Source: Hymenobacter guriensis (lineage in GTDB: Bacteria; Bacteroidota; Bacteroidia; Cytophagales; Hymenobacteraceae). From it: a stretch of 64,000 bases of DNA. The position numbers and the translations under genes are program-made. Below the pieces are notes generated by a model. It saw only the letters and a list, made by a program, of their open reading frames with translations. It ran no database searches and was not told the origin of the DNA. Location: the NCBI RefSeq assembly GCF_015773195.1, contig NZ_JADWYK010000002.1, forward strand, positions 496,001-560,000, written 5' to 3'. Shown here one piece after another: positions 26,988 to 35,850 of this stretch. Numbering within the stretch: the first letter of the stretch is position 1; each line of letters opens with the position of its first letter.

Positions 26988-26995
26988 TACTTTTG
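26988..26995 (+). promoter_or_regulatory. -7 element of gcvH (TACTTTTG)
   Basis: Exact match to TAnnTTTG, 50 bases before the gcvH ATG at 27046. Together with the terminator at 26902 it marks gcvH as the start of a new transcription unit. Confidence 0.55.
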
Positions 26996-27045
26996 AGCGC
27001 GGCCTCCGGTCGTTGTGTCAGAACCCTTACTTCAATTCCCCTTCT

Positions 27046-27426
27046 ATGAATTTGCCGGCCACCCTCCAGTATACCAAAGAACACGAGTGGGTTCGTGTTG
27101 AAGGCGACGTTGCCTACGTAGGCATCACCGACCACGCCCAGCGCGAGCTTGGCGACATCGTGTACGTTGACATCGACACGCTTGACAAGGAAGTTGCCCA
27201 GAACGACGTATTCGGTACGGTTGAGGCGGTTAAGACGGTTTCGGACCTATTCAGCCCCATTTCCGGCACTGTACTCGAAATCAATGATAAGCTCGACAGC
27301 AGCCCCGAGTTGGTGAACTCCGACCCTTACGGTGACGGCTGGATGGTGAAAATTTCGATCAGCAACCCCGCCGAGCTGGAAGCCTTGCTCTCGGCCGAAG
27401 CTTACGGTGAGCTGGTAGGCGCCTAG
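27046..27426 (+). CDS. gcvH: Glycine cleavage system H protein
   Basis: 126 residues, normal for GcvH, the lipoyl carrier that shuttles the aminomethyl group between P, T and L proteins. The lipoylation site is Lys63 in VEAVKTVSD. Other family marks are [31 protein letters not shown] and [13 protein letters not shown]. The ATG at 27046 is preferred over an upstream in-frame ATG at 27013 because it gives the family N-terminus. Its partner gcvP lies 22 kb away at 49571 and lipoyl synthase at 53792. It is followed after nine bases by a VanZ-like gene. Confidence 0.97.
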   Translation: MNLPATLQYTKEHEWVRVEGDVAYVGITDHAQRELGDIVYVDIDTLDKEVAQNDVFGTVEAVKTVSDLFSPISGTVLEINDKLDSSPELVNSDPYGDGWMVKISISNPAELEALLSAEAYGELVGA

Positions 27427-27435
27427 TTTTTCCGA

Positions 27436-27840
27436 ATGCCGCTGGTTCCGCCCACGCCACGCCGCCGCGCCTACGTTGCGCTGCCCGTAGCGTGGGCGGT
27501 TGTCATTCTGCTGCTCACGCTCACGCCCGCCGACCGGATGCCGCCGCAGCCCCGATGGGAGCTGCTGTCGTTTGATACGGCTGCTCATGCCGCTGTTTTC
27601 TGGCTGTTGGCCGTGCTCAGCTATTTCTCCGCCCGGCGGCAGCAACGGTGGCCCTGGCTCCGTCAGCATGCATTCAGTGTACTATTACTGGCAGGCGTAG
27701 CCTTTGGGTTCCTTATTGAAGTGCTGCAAACCACTATGCATGTTGGCCGCTACGGCGAATGGACCGACGGCCTCTCCGACGCCATCGGCATGAGCATTGG
27801 CCTGCTGATGATCAGCGCTGCTATGCGACGCCTTAATTAA
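27436..27840 (+). CDS. VanZ-like family membrane protein
   Basis: 134 residues with about four TM helices (~14-28, 46-64, 76-98 and 110-128). The family pattern shows in L-T-P-A-D near the first helix, D-T-A-A-H-A-A-V-F-W in the second, G-F-L-I-E-V-L-Q in the third, and D-G-L-S-D-A-I-G-M-S-I-G near the end. Function is not established for most VanZ-like proteins; the namesake gives mild teicoplanin resistance. It starts 9 bases after gcvH, a pairing seen in Bacteroidota, and is probably co-transcribed with gcvH and the M28 peptidase 8 bases further on. Confidence 0.88.
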   Translation: MPLVPPTPRRRAYVALPVAWAVVILLLTLTPADRMPPQPRWELLSFDTAAHAAVFWLLAVLSYFSARRQQRWPWLRQHAFSVLLLAGVAFGFLIEVLQTTMHVGRYGEWTDGLSDAIGMSIGLLMISAAMRRLN

Positions 27841-27848
27841 CTGGTTCG

Positions 27849-29156
27849 ATGCATAGCGCCAACAGGCCTGGGATTATTCATTGCTCTACGGCGGTACTCG
27901 GCGCCCTCGTAACCCTGCTGGCGGCCCAACCTGCCCCGGCGCAGGATATGGCCCGCGTACGGCGTACGATATCGGTGCTTACGAGCCCGAAGCTACACGG
28001 GCGCGGCTACACCCATCACGGCGACCAGCGGGCGGCGGCATACATAGCTAAACGGTTTCACCAGTTGGGTCTTCAAGCCTGGCAGCCCGATTACCGGCAG
28101 CCATTCCCCCTCACCGTCAACACGTTTTCGGAGGGGTTGAAAGTGTTCGTCGGGCGGCAAACTTTGCAGCCTGGCATCGACTTCATTCCGCACCCTACCT
28201 CTGGCTCCTTTCAGGGCAAGCTGGCGGTTGTGTATTTCGATACGCTCGCCTTCACCCAGCCCGCTATCCGAAACCAGTTTCTGCAGCAGGACCTGCGGCA
28301 AAAAGCCTTGGTATACGAGCAGCAGATTGAGGCGCGCCTACAGCAGATGCCGGAGCTTAAAGCAAAGCTGGCCGAAGCCCGCGCCAGTATTGTGCTGACC
28401 ACTGCCAAGCTTACCGCGTCGGTAGCCGACACCCAAGCACCACACGTGCGGCTGCTGGTGCGGGCTCAGGCCTGGCCGGCACAGGCGCAACACGTGCGGC
28501 TCGACGTTACAGCCCATTTGCAACAAGCTTACCAGACGCAGAATGTGCTGGGTTATGTGCCGGGCACCGCCGTCCCCGACTCTTTTCTGGTAGTGACGGC
28601 GCATTACGACCACCTGGGTGAGTTGGGCCGCCGCACGTATTTCCCCGGGGCCAACGATAATGCCAGCGGGACTACCATGCTGCTAGAGCTTGCCGAGCAC
28701 TTCGCTCAGCCGGCTAATCGGCTGCGCTACTCGGTGGCCTTCATAGCCTTCAGCGGGGAAGAAGCCGGCCTGCTGGGTTCCCAATTCTTTGTGGCGAATC
28801 CTGCTATGCCTCTGGCTTCTATTCGCTTCCTGCTTAACTTGGATTTAGTGGGCACGGGCGAGGAGGGCATCACGGTGGTAAACGGCAAGGTGCACTCCCA
28901 GGAATATCAGCTGTTACAGCAACTTAATACGTCGGACGTAGGTGTAGGCGCTATTGCAGCCCGGGGACGGGCCGCTAATTCCGACCACTACCCGTTTTCC
29001 GAACAAGGTGTACCGGCTTTTTTCTGGTATACCCGCGGCGGCACGGCTGCTTACCATGATGTGCACGATAAGCCGAAACCTTTACCGCTGACTGCTTTTC
29101 CACGACTAGTTAACCTTGCCAGGCAATTTCTGCAGCGGCTCAGCCGGACTATATAA
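27849..29156 (+). CDS. Secreted M28-family aminopeptidase
   Basis: 435 residues with a signal peptide (cleavage near PAPAQ, residue ~32). An N-terminal ~200-residue region may hold an inserted PA-like fold. The C-terminal zinc peptidase has all five expected metal ligands of a dinuclear M28 site: His252 (TAHYDHLG), Asp270 (GANDNASG), Glu304/Glu305 (SGEEAGLLG), Asp332 (NLDLVG) and His403 (YHDVHD). It should remove N-terminal residues from peptides in the periplasm or outside the cell. It lies directly downstream of gcvH-vanZ, and a long hairpin follows. Confidence 0.93.
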   Translation: MHSANRPGIIHCSTAVLGALVTLLAAQPAPAQDMARVRRTISVLTSPKLHGRGYTHHGDQRAAAYIAKRFHQLGLQAWQPDYRQPFPLTVNTFSEGLKVFVGRQTLQPGIDFIPHPTSGSFQGKLAVVYFDTLAFTQPAIRNQFLQQDLRQKALVYEQQIEARLQQMPELKAKLAEARASIVLTTAKLTASVADTQAPHVRLLVRAQAWPAQAQHVRLDVTAHLQQAYQTQNVLGYVPGTAVPDSFLVVTAHYDHLGELGRRTYFPGANDNASGTTMLLELAEHFAQPANRLRYSVAFIAFSGEEAGLLGSQFFVANPAMPLASIRFLLNLDLVGTGEEGITVVNGKVHSQEYQLLQQLNTSDVGVGAIAARGRAANSDHYPFSEQGVPAFFWYTRGGTAAYHDVHDKPKPLPLTAFPRLVNLARQFLQRLSRTI

Positions 29157-29160
29157 ACGT

Positions 29161-29208
29161 AGCAATTCCGGAACAAACCGATGAATATCGATCTGTTCCG
29201 GAATTGCT
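29161..29208. terminator. Long hairpin between convergent genes
   Basis: A perfect 15-bp inverted repeat (29161-29175 with 29194-29208) has a nested CGAT/ATCG inside its 18-base loop. It lies between the convergent M28 peptidase and the minus-strand gene ending at 29243. There is no T run, so it may be a barrier or mRNA-stabilising element rather than a classic terminator. Confidence 0.6.
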
Positions 29209-29242
29209 GTATTCTGACGACCCAGGGGCGAAGAGCTAACGC

Positions 29243-29785
29243 TTAGCCGTTCGACTTAAAGGAGTTCATGATCTGCTTGGCTACCATTTCCCACTCCGGC
29301 TTCTGACGGTCGGCGCAGGTGAAGGTGCACATCAGCAGTTTGCCTTCCACGTCGGTGAAGAAGATCAGGTTGTATACTTCGTGACCAAGTTCGGGCTTCA
29401 TCAGCTCCAGGTAACCAACCTGACGGCCGCTGATTTCCTTCATGCCTTTGCCAAACCAGCGGGCATTGGGAAACTGCTTGGTGTAGGTTTTGATGAAGTT
29501 GTCCGAGTACATCTGGATCATGTCCTGATCCGCGGTGTTGTCGGTGTACGTGAAGGAGATGCTGGCCTGCTTGTTATTGGTGTAGATCAGGCTGGGACGG
29601 CTCTGCGCTTTGGCGTAGAGGAAGTCCATCTGCTGCTCACTCATCACCTCAAAACCTTTGGGGATAAGAATTTCAACACGCTCGCTCAATACGCGCTTTT
29701 TGATGAGTTCTACCTCAGCAGCGGGGCGGGCAGCCATCAGCAGCAGCATCAGGCTCAAAACAGGAAGAAGTAAAGCTTTTTTCAT
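29243..29785 (-). CDS. Hypothetical secreted protein (possible PsbP/DcrB-like fold)
   Basis: 180 residues from the ATG at 29785; the signal peptide runs to about residue 21 (after ARPAA). The mature part has the pattern of a small alpha/beta protein: EILIPKGFEVM, SLIYTNNKQASISFTYTD, a helix with M-Y-S-D-N-F-I-K-T-Y, then KEISGRQVGYLEL, VYNLIFFTDVEGKLLMCTFTC and a last helix. This resembles proteins in which PsbP/DcrB-type folds are found, but I infer that only from pattern and cannot name a function. Likely periplasmic. The open frame continues to 29896 without coding character. Confidence 0.8.
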   Translation of the reverse strand: MKKALLLPVLSLMLLLMAARPAAEVELIKKRVLSERVEILIPKGFEVMSEQQMDFLYAKAQSRPSLIYTNNKQASISFTYTDNTADQDMIQMYSDNFIKTYTKQFPNARWFGKGMKEISGRQVGYLELMKPELGHEVYNLIFFTDVEGKLLMCTFTCADRQKPEWEMVAKQIMNSFKSNG

Positions 29786-29816
29786 GGTCGTAGGCTGAAA
29801 AAAGTGAGTAATCAAA

Positions 29817-30104
29817 ATGAATCCGGATTCCGACGTATACCTTGGAGGCGCCTTCGGATATCTCAAGTTAAGAACAAAATCCGATGTTCCAAGCATTCTG
29901 ATAGAAAAATATCATTATGCCGGAACAGTGGTAAGCCAGAAGGCGCTTGGCAAGCTAATAGCGGAAAAGACTATTTCGCTTAACCGTTGCAAAGTTAATG
30001 GTTTAGACGAGACATGGCATCAAAAAGTTCTAAAAATATTCGGCGCTTTCTATTCTAATTATTACTGGATTAAATCCAATGAATATAGCCGCTATAAGCC
30101 CTGA
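29817..30104 (+). CDS. Small AT-rich hypothetical ORF
   Basis: 95 residues from an ATG at 29817. It is about 40% GC by my count, far below the neighbouring genes, and uses AT-rich codons throughout (Ile ATA, Lys AAA). The product is basic, with many Tyr, Lys and Ser residues and no signal peptide or obvious motif; it ends with NYYWIKSNEYSRYKP. It lies in the gap between two minus-strand genes, starting within the upstream region of the first. It may be a recently acquired gene, a remnant, or simply an open stretch in noncoding DNA. I see no -7 element close to the start. Confidence 0.35.
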   Translation: MNPDSDVYLGGAFGYLKLRTKSDVPSILIEKYHYAGTVVSQKALGKLIAEKTISLNRCKVNGLDETWHQKVLKIFGAFYSNYYWIKSNEYSRYKP

Positions 30105-30119
30105 TCTGCCAATCCAGGT

Positions 30120-31016
30120 CTACAGAATATTATTGATCTGTTCCTTTATTTTTTCCAGTTCTTCCTTCATTTCAACGACTAAGTGCTGAATTGTTGGATC
30201 ATTGGCCTTGGAGCCAATGGTATTTATTTCGCGCCCCATCTCCTGGGAAATGAAGGCTAATTTCTTGCCAACGGGCTCCGGAAGAAACACAGTTTCGTTG
30301 AAATAGTGCAAATGGCTGACCAACCGCACTTTTTCCTCGGCGATATCCAGCTTCTCTATATAATACAGAATTTCCTGCTCAAATCGGGTGGAGTTGAAAT
30401 GCTCACTGCTGGTTACCTCCGCCATATGATTCTGAAGCCGCAGCCTCACCTGCTCAATACGCGTGGGGTCATGTTTTTCTACGTCGGCCAGCAGAATTCG
30501 GATTTTGTCGACGTAACCTAAAATTTCTGTAGTTAGCGTCTGGCCTTCGTCGCGGCGGAACTGGTTGGCGCGGTCGAGGGCTTCCTGCAGCAACGGCAGC
30601 AGTTCCTCCCAGGGCACGTTCTCTTCCTCCTCGGTGGCAGCGGAAGCATCAGTGGGAATGCGTAGGGCGCCAGGCAGGGCATGAGCCAAGGCAATAAGCT
30701 GCTCAGTGGAAAGCCCCAGTTCCTGGTTGACTTCCGAAAGCTCCTGCCAGGCAGTGCGCAACGCGTCTTTATTGACGATAGAACCCTGCGTGCCGGTTGC
30801 CCGTGGGCGCGTGAACTCAAGGTTAAGGTTGACTTTGCCCCGCACCAGCTGCCTGGCCACGAGGTTACGGATTTCCAGCTCCCGGTCCTGCAGAAAGCGC
30901 GGCAGCCGCAAGCTCAAGTCCAGGGTTTTCGAGTTGAGCGACTTTATTTCGACCGAAGCAGAGTACCGTTCGGTGTCACGCTGGGCGCTGCCGAAGCCGG
31001 TCATTGAATACAGCAT
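30120..31016 (-). CDS. YicC/YloC family endoribonuclease
   Basis: 298 residues, the normal length. The N-terminal YicC_N domain begins with the diagnostic MLYSMTGFG, then SVEIKSLNSKTLDLSLRLP and VRGKVNLNLEF. The C-terminal DUF1732 part has R-F-E-Q-E-I-L-Y-Y-I-E-K-L-D-I-A-E-E and the highly conserved G-K-K-L-A-F-I-S-Q-E-M-G-R-E-I-N-T-I-G-S-K. YicC proteins are metal-dependent endoribonucleases implicated in RNA turnover. The gene is divergent from the TonB receptor gene and has a TATTTTTG -7 box on its own strand 29 bases upstream of the ATG. Confidence 0.95.
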   Translation of the reverse strand: MLYSMTGFGSAQRDTERYSASVEIKSLNSKTLDLSLRLPRFLQDRELEIRNLVARQLVRGKVNLNLEFTRPRATGTQGSIVNKDALRTAWQELSEVNQELGLSTEQLIALAHALPGALRIPTDASAATEEEENVPWEELLPLLQEALDRANQFRRDEGQTLTTEILGYVDKIRILLADVEKHDPTRIEQVRLRLQNHMAEVTSSEHFNSTRFEQEILYYIEKLDIAEEKVRLVSHLHYFNETVFLPEPVGKKLAFISQEMGREINTIGSKANDPTIQHLVVEMKEELEKIKEQINNIL

Positions 31017-31044
31017 AGAGAAAAGAATAGGGAGGTTTGAGAGG

Positions 31045-31052
31045 CAAAAATA
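31045..31052 (-). promoter_or_regulatory. -7 element of yicC
   Basis: On the minus strand the sequence is TATTTTTG, matching TAnnTTTG, 29 bases before the yicC start at 31016. Confidence 0.5.
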
Positions 31053-31097
31053 CGCTTTTAGCGAGTGCCATCGGGGCGTAACATAAGCATAATATTG

Positions 31098-31133
31098 CCG
31101 TCATGCTGGCATAATGACGGCCGGGTACTTTTG
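31098..31133 (+). promoter_or_regulatory. Promoter with inverted repeat ahead of the TonB receptor
   Basis: TACTTTTG (31126-31133) matches TAnnTTTG and lies 24 bases before the ATG at 31158. Just upstream an inverted repeat CCGTCAT/ATGACGG (31098-31104 and 31114-31120) sits where RNA polymerase would bind, so a repressor or activator site is plausible. Confidence 0.5.
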
Positions 31134-31157
31134 CGGCACAAAACAACCCATCTGGCT

Positions 31158-33947
31158 ATGCAACGTTCTTTCCTAGTGCTGCTTATGCTGTTGACAAGCA
31201 CCTGGGCCCTGGCCCAGCAAGGCACGCTCAGCGGCAACGTGAAAGACAAAAAAACCGGCGAGGCCGTTATTGGCGCCACGGTGCTGGTAACGGGCACCAT
31301 TCAGGCCGCTCCCGTGGAGGTAGATGGCCACTATACTCTAAAGCTGGAACCGGGAACCTACAGTATCACCATTACCAACATCGGCTACAAGCCCCAAACC
31401 TTCCCCGGTATTGCGGTGCGCGCCGACGCCACTACCACCCTGAATGCTACGCTGGAGGAAAATACCACGACGCTGGAAGGCGTGACGGTGACCGGGCAGA
31501 AGCAAACCGGTACGGAGGTAGCCCTGATTCAGGACCTGCGCAAAAGTGAGGTAGTCGTGAGCGGGATGTCGAACGACCAAATTGTAAAATCCCTGGACCG
31601 CGACGCGGCCGAAGTGGTAAAGCGCATTCCGGGCGTGACGATTCAGAACAATGCCTTCGTGGTCATCCGGGGGCTGTCGGAACGCTACAACACGGTGCTG
31701 CTGAACGACGCCCTCACGCCTTCGGCCGAAACCGATACCCGCTCGTTCTCCTTTGATGTGCTGCCCAGCTCGGTTATCGACCGGATTCTGGTGTTCAAGT
31801 CGGGGGCACCGGAGCTGCCCGGCGAAATGGGCGGGGGCGTAGTGAAGGTGTACACCAAGAACTCCGCCATTGAGAACGGCACCACGTTTTCCTTTTCCAG
31901 CTCTTACCGCGCCGGCACCACGCTCAGCGCCTTCCAGCGGGCCAACAACTCCCCTACCGACTGGCTGGGCTTCGACAACTCGCAACGCACGCTGCCCAGC
32001 GGCACGCCCGGCACGGTATCTTCGGACAACGCCACGCCGGAGCAGCTGGCCGCCGCGGGCCGCTCCTTGCGCAACGACTGGAGCATGCGCAACGTGACGG
32101 CGCGGCCGGACCTGCGCGCTTCGCTAGGCCTTACGCGCCGCCTGATGCTGGGCAGCGCTGACCTGACGAACGTTACTTCTCTTTCTTATTCCAACACACT
32201 GGAGCAGTACACCGTAAGCCGGGCGCGCTACAACCAGCCCTCGGGAGGCACCATTCAGCGGCAGTTTGGCTACGAAGACCAGCAGAGTACGGCCGGAGTG
32301 CGCCTAGGCATCGTGCACAACTGGGCAGTGCGGCTGAATCCGCGCCACAAAGTGGAGTTCCGCAACCTGTTCAACCAGATTGGGGCCGACCAGACGGTGC
32401 TACGTACCGGCGTAAACGAAGCCGACGGCTACGACCGGCGCGACTACGCCTTCCATTACACCAGCCGCACTATCTATTCGGGCCAGCTGCAGGGCACCCA
32501 CACGCTGGGCGGACACGAAAACACCACCGTGAGTTGGACCGGCGGCTACAACTACGTGAACCGCGACGAGCCTGACTTCCGCCGGGCCCGCACCCAGCGC
32601 GAACTGGGCACCGACGACCCGTTTCGCGTAACCATCGGGCGGGAGCTGGTAGAAACCAGCCGCTTCTATTCCGACCTGCAGGAAAGCACCTACATGCTAA
32701 GCGGCCAAGTGGAGCGCCGCCTCACGGGCCGCGACACCACCGGTGCCAGCGCCTTCAAGCTGCGGGCCGGCTTTTACACCGAGCGCAAAAGCCGGGACTT
32801 CAACGCCCGCCTGCTGGGCTTCGTGCGCGGCACCGAAAATGGCTTCGACAACAGCATTCTGACGCGCCCTATCGACCAGGTATTTTCGCCGGAGAACTTT
32901 GGGCCGGAGAAGCTGCAGCTGGACGAAGTGCGCAACCCCAGCCGCAACTACACCGCCGACAACACCCTCATTGCCGGCTACGTGGGTACCACGGCGCCCA
33001 TCAGCGACAAAGTGAACCTCTCGGGTGGGGTGCGCATCGAGTACAACGACCGGCAGGTAAACACCGCCACCCTGGGCGACGAGCCGGTGAATACCCGCGA
33101 GAAGCGCACTATTGTAATGCCCTCGTTCAACTCCACCTACAACTTTACGCTGCGTAGCCTGCTGCGGGCCGCCGCCAGCGTGACGGTGAACCGCCCCGAG
33201 TTCCGGGAACAGGCCCTCTATCCTTACTACGACTTCAACAACACCGCGCTGATTATCGGCAACCCGGAGCTGAAAACGGCCACCATCTACAATGCCGACC
33301 TGCGTTACGAGTTTTACCCCAGTCCCACGGAAATGCTGTCGGGCGGCGTGTTCTACAAGTATTTTAACGATGCCATTGAGCAGACGCAGCAGCCTGCCAG
33401 CGGCTCTTTGCCCAACATCAAGCCCGCCAACGCCAATGCGGCCTACGACTACGGTGCCGAGATTGAGCTGCGCAAGTCGTTGGCCGGCCTGGGCGGAGCC
33501 GACATCTGGAACCGCTTTTCGGTACTGCTGAACGCCTCCGTGATTCGGAGCCGGGTGGATCTGAGCAGCGACTCCTCGCAGATTGCCCGCCGCCCGCTGC
33601 AAGGTCAGTCGCCCTACGTGGTGAATGCAGGTCTTTTCTACCAGGATACCGACCGTGGCCTGCAGCTGAACGTGCAGTACAACGTGGTAGGCAAGCGCAT
33701 TTTCCTGGTAGGCAACCGCGACATCTTCACCATCTACGAAATGCCGCGCAACGTGCTGGACATTGCCGTGACCAAGAGCATCGGGCAGCGTCTGGAAATC
33801 AAGGGCGGTATTCAGGACGTGTTCAACCAGGCGGTGCGCCAGGTGCAGGATGTGGACTTCGACGCCAAGATTACCAGCGCCGATCGGGACTTTGCCCGCT
33901 ACCGCCGGGGCCAGTACAGCACCCTCGGGCTGGTGTACCGCTTCTAA
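31158..33947 (+). CDS. TonB-dependent outer-membrane receptor
   Basis: 929 residues from the ATG at 31158. A signal peptide (1-20, after ALA) leads to a carboxypeptidase-regulatory-like beta domain (~22-105: GTLSGNVKDKKTGEAVIGATV). A plug (~125-245) follows, with VKRIPGVTIQNNAFVVIRGLSERYNTVLLNDA, and then a 22-strand barrel ending in an aromatic residue (YRF), as required for BAM insertion. It imports a ligand with energy from TonB; the ligand is unknown. There is no SusD partner. Downstream, after a terminator, is a T9SS-exported protein at 34053 that may act with it. Confidence 0.93.
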   Translation: MQRSFLVLLMLLTSTWALAQQGTLSGNVKDKKTGEAVIGATVLVTGTIQAAPVEVDGHYTLKLEPGTYSITITNIGYKPQTFPGIAVRADATTTLNATLEENTTTLEGVTVTGQKQTGTEVALIQDLRKSEVVVSGMSNDQIVKSLDRDAAEVVKRIPGVTIQNNAFVVIRGLSERYNTVLLNDALTPSAETDTRSFSFDVLPSSVIDRILVFKSGAPELPGEMGGGVVKVYTKNSAIENGTTFSFSSSYRAGTTLSAFQRANNSPTDWLGFDNSQRTLPSGTPGTVSSDNATPEQLAAAGRSLRNDWSMRNVTARPDLRASLGLTRRLMLGSADLTNVTSLSYSNTLEQYTVSRARYNQPSGGTIQRQFGYEDQQSTAGVRLGIVHNWAVRLNPRHKVEFRNLFNQIGADQTVLRTGVNEADGYDRRDYAFHYTSRTIYSGQLQGTHTLGGHENTTVSWTGGYNYVNRDEPDFRRARTQRELGTDDPFRVTIGRELVETSRFYSDLQESTYMLSGQVERRLTGRDTTGASAFKLRAGFYTERKSRDFNARLLGFVRGTENGFDNSILTRPIDQVFSPENFGPEKLQLDEVRNPSRNYTADNTLIAGYVGTTAPISDKVNLSGGVRIEYNDRQVNTATLGDEPVNTREKRTIVMPSFNSTYNFTLRSLLRAAASVTVNRPEFREQALYPYYDFNNTALIIGNPELKTATIYNADLRYEFYPSPTEMLSGGVFYKYFNDAIEQTQQPASGSLPNIKPANANAAYDYGAEIELRKSLAGLGGADIWNRFSVLLNASVIRSRVDLSSDSSQIARRPLQGQSPYVVNAGLFYQDTDRGLQLNVQYNVVGKRIFLVGNRDIFTIYEMPRNVLDIAVTKSIGQRLEIKGGIQDVFNQAVRQVQDVDFDAKITSADRDFARYRRGQYSTLGLVYRF

Positions 33948-33978
33948 CAATAAGGTAACATTCGCCTAAAGAAAGCAT

Positions 33979-34009
33979 AACGCCTTCCGTAGCCCGGGAG
34001 GCGTTTTTT
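33979..34009 (+). terminator. Terminator after the TonB receptor
   Basis: An 11-bp stem with one G-T pair (33979-33989 with 33995-34005) has a 5-base loop and six T at 34004-34009. Confidence 0.8.
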
Positions 34010-34052
34010 CATAAGTACTTCGCAGCGTCATTTCACCCACGTATTTCTGACT

Positions 34053-35660
34053 ATGAAAAAGTTTGTACTTCCTGCTTTCCTGCTCGCCGCGCTGCTCAGT
34101 TCCTCCGCTCAACGGGCGAAGGCGCAGGCACCCGTGGTAACGGTTAAGGACAAGATTACGGCCAACACCACCTGGACTAATAAGAACGTGTACCTGCTCG
34201 ACGGCTTCGTGCGCGTGGCCGACGGCGCCACGCTCACTATTGAGCCCGGTACCGTTATCAAAGGCAAAAAAGACACCCAGGGCACGCTGATTGTGGAGCA
34301 GGGCGGCAAGCTGCTGGCCGACGGCACGGCCAGCCAGCCCATCGTCTTCACCTCGAACTCGGAGAAAGGCAAACGCGCCCGCGGCGACTGGGGCGGGGTG
34401 ATTCTGCTGGGCCGGGCCCCCCAGAACATCAGCGGCACCACGGCCGTGATTGAGGGCGGCGTGAACGGCGTGTTCGGCGGCACCGTGGCCAACGACAACT
34501 CCGGTATCCTGCGCTACGTGCGCATTGAATTCCCCGGCGTGGCCTTCCAGCCCGACAACGAAATCAACGGCCTGACGCTGGGCGGCGTGGGCTCGGGCAC
34601 CATCATCGACCATGTACAGGTATCCTACTCCGGCGACGACTCCTACGAGTGGTTCGGGGGCAGCGTGAATGCCAAGCACCTGGTAGCCTTCCGCGGGCTG
34701 GACGATGACTTCGACTCCGACAATGGCTTCTCGGGCAAAGTACAGTACGCGGTGAGCCTGCGCGACCCGGAAGTGGCCGACATTTCGGGCTCCAACAGCT
34801 TTGAGTCGGACAACGACAAGAACGGCTCGGCCAACTCGCCTAAAACCAGTGCGGTTTTCTCGAACGTGAGCAGCTTCCTGCCGGCCTCTACTAGCCTCAA
34901 CTCCGACTACAAGCGCGCCATGCACATCCGCCGCAACTCGGCTTTGTCGGTGTTCAACTCGGTCTTCACGGGCTGGCCCACGGGCTTGCTGCTGGATGGT
35001 ACGCCTTCGGAAGCCAACGCCACGAGCGGGGAGCTGCAAATCAAGAACACGGTATTGGCCAGCGCCAAAGCCAACTTCGCCGCCGCCTCGGGCAGCGCCT
35101 ACGACGTAGCCGGCTTCTTCAACGCCGCCACGCGCAACAACCAGCTCACCACCACCGACGCGCTGGGTTTGAACGCTGATAACTTCAGCCTGACGGCGCC
35201 CAAGTTCCTGCCGCAGGCAGCTTCCCTCCTGCAGGCTGGCGCCGACTTCACTGATGCCAAAATCAGCGGTGAGTTTTTCGATAAGGTTGCTTTCCGCGGC
35301 GCATTTGGCGCCGAAGACTGGACGGCCGGCTGGACCAACTTCGACCCGCAGAACACCGACTACGCCAACGGCATCACCACCGCCAGCCGTAAGAAATCCG
35401 ACCAGCTGGCCGGCCTGAGCGTATACCCCAACCCGGCCGCCGGCCAAGCCTCGGTGGCCTTCGTACTGCGGCGCGGGGCTACGGCCGCCGTGCGCGTGCT
35501 GGACGTGACCGGCCGCGAGGTAGCGCAGCTGAGCCAGCCTACGAAACTAACCGCGGGCGCGCATGAGCTGCGCCTGCCCAGCCTGAAAGCCGGCGTATAC
35601 GTGGCCACGGTTGCTACCGAAGAAACCACTCAGGCCGTGCGCTTCGTGGTAACGCAATAA
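34053..35660 (+). CDS. Surface protein with parallel beta-helix features and T9SS sorting domain
   Basis: 535 residues. There is a signal peptide (1-~25), then repeats such as G-A-T-L-T-I-E-P-G-T-V-I-K-G and G-G-K-L-L-A-D-G-T-A-S-Q-P-I-V-F-T-S typical of right-handed parallel beta-helix secreted proteins. The C-terminal ~84 residues (from ~452) form a T9SS type A sorting domain: LSVYPNPAAG, then VRVLDVTGREV, LKAGVYVATV and a final short strand. It would cross the outer membrane through SprA and be attached to the surface or released. No catalytic motif is visible. It follows the TonB receptor gene on the same strand, but a terminator separates them. Confidence 0.92.
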   Translation: MKKFVLPAFLLAALLSSSAQRAKAQAPVVTVKDKITANTTWTNKNVYLLDGFVRVADGATLTIEPGTVIKGKKDTQGTLIVEQGGKLLADGTASQPIVFTSNSEKGKRARGDWGGVILLGRAPQNISGTTAVIEGGVNGVFGGTVANDNSGILRYVRIEFPGVAFQPDNEINGLTLGGVGSGTIIDHVQVSYSGDDSYEWFGGSVNAKHLVAFRGLDDDFDSDNGFSGKVQYAVSLRDPEVADISGSNSFESDNDKNGSANSPKTSAVFSNVSSFLPASTSLNSDYKRAMHIRRNSALSVFNSVFTGWPTGLLLDGTPSEANATSGELQIKNTVLASAKANFAAASGSAYDVAGFFNAATRNNQLTTTDALGLNADNFSLTAPKFLPQAASLLQAGADFTDAKISGEFFDKVAFRGAFGAEDWTAGWTNFDPQNTDYANGITTASRKKSDQLAGLSVYPNPAAGQASVAFVLRRGATAAVRVLDVTGREVAQLSQPTKLTAGAHELRLPSLKAGVYVATVATEETTQAVRFVVTQ

Positions 35661-35691
35661 GCACCGGCACCCATAGCGCAGCCTGAACCTG

Positions 35692-35721
35692 GGGCGGACA
35701 CCGAGCGTGTCCGCCCTTTTT
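35692..35721 (+). terminator. Terminator after the T9SS-sorted protein
   Basis: A perfect 10-bp stem GGGCGGACAC/GTGTCCGCCC (35692-35701 with 35707-35716) with a 5-base loop is followed by TTTTT. Confidence 0.88.
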
Positions 35722-35809
35722 GTGCTGTTTGCCGCCGGGTGATGATGCGCTACTACCAGCCAGCAGGCACCTGCAGGTAGCGCAGATAGGGCAACTCAGT
35801 TGCTAACGC

Positions 35810-35817
35810 TACTTTTG
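35810..35817 (+). promoter_or_regulatory. -7 element of the glycosyltransferase gene
   Basis: TACTTTTG matches TAnnTTTG and lies 33 bases before the ATG at 35851. Confidence 0.55.
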
Positions 35818-35850
35818 TTTCTGCTTCGCTTCCTTACCTCCAATTGATTG

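Noticed and set aside
33966..35447. 493-codon minus-strand frame over the T9SS-sorted protein
   Set aside because: Composition is that of a shadow frame (Gly/Val/His-rich); the plus-strand gene has a signal peptide and a sorting domain.
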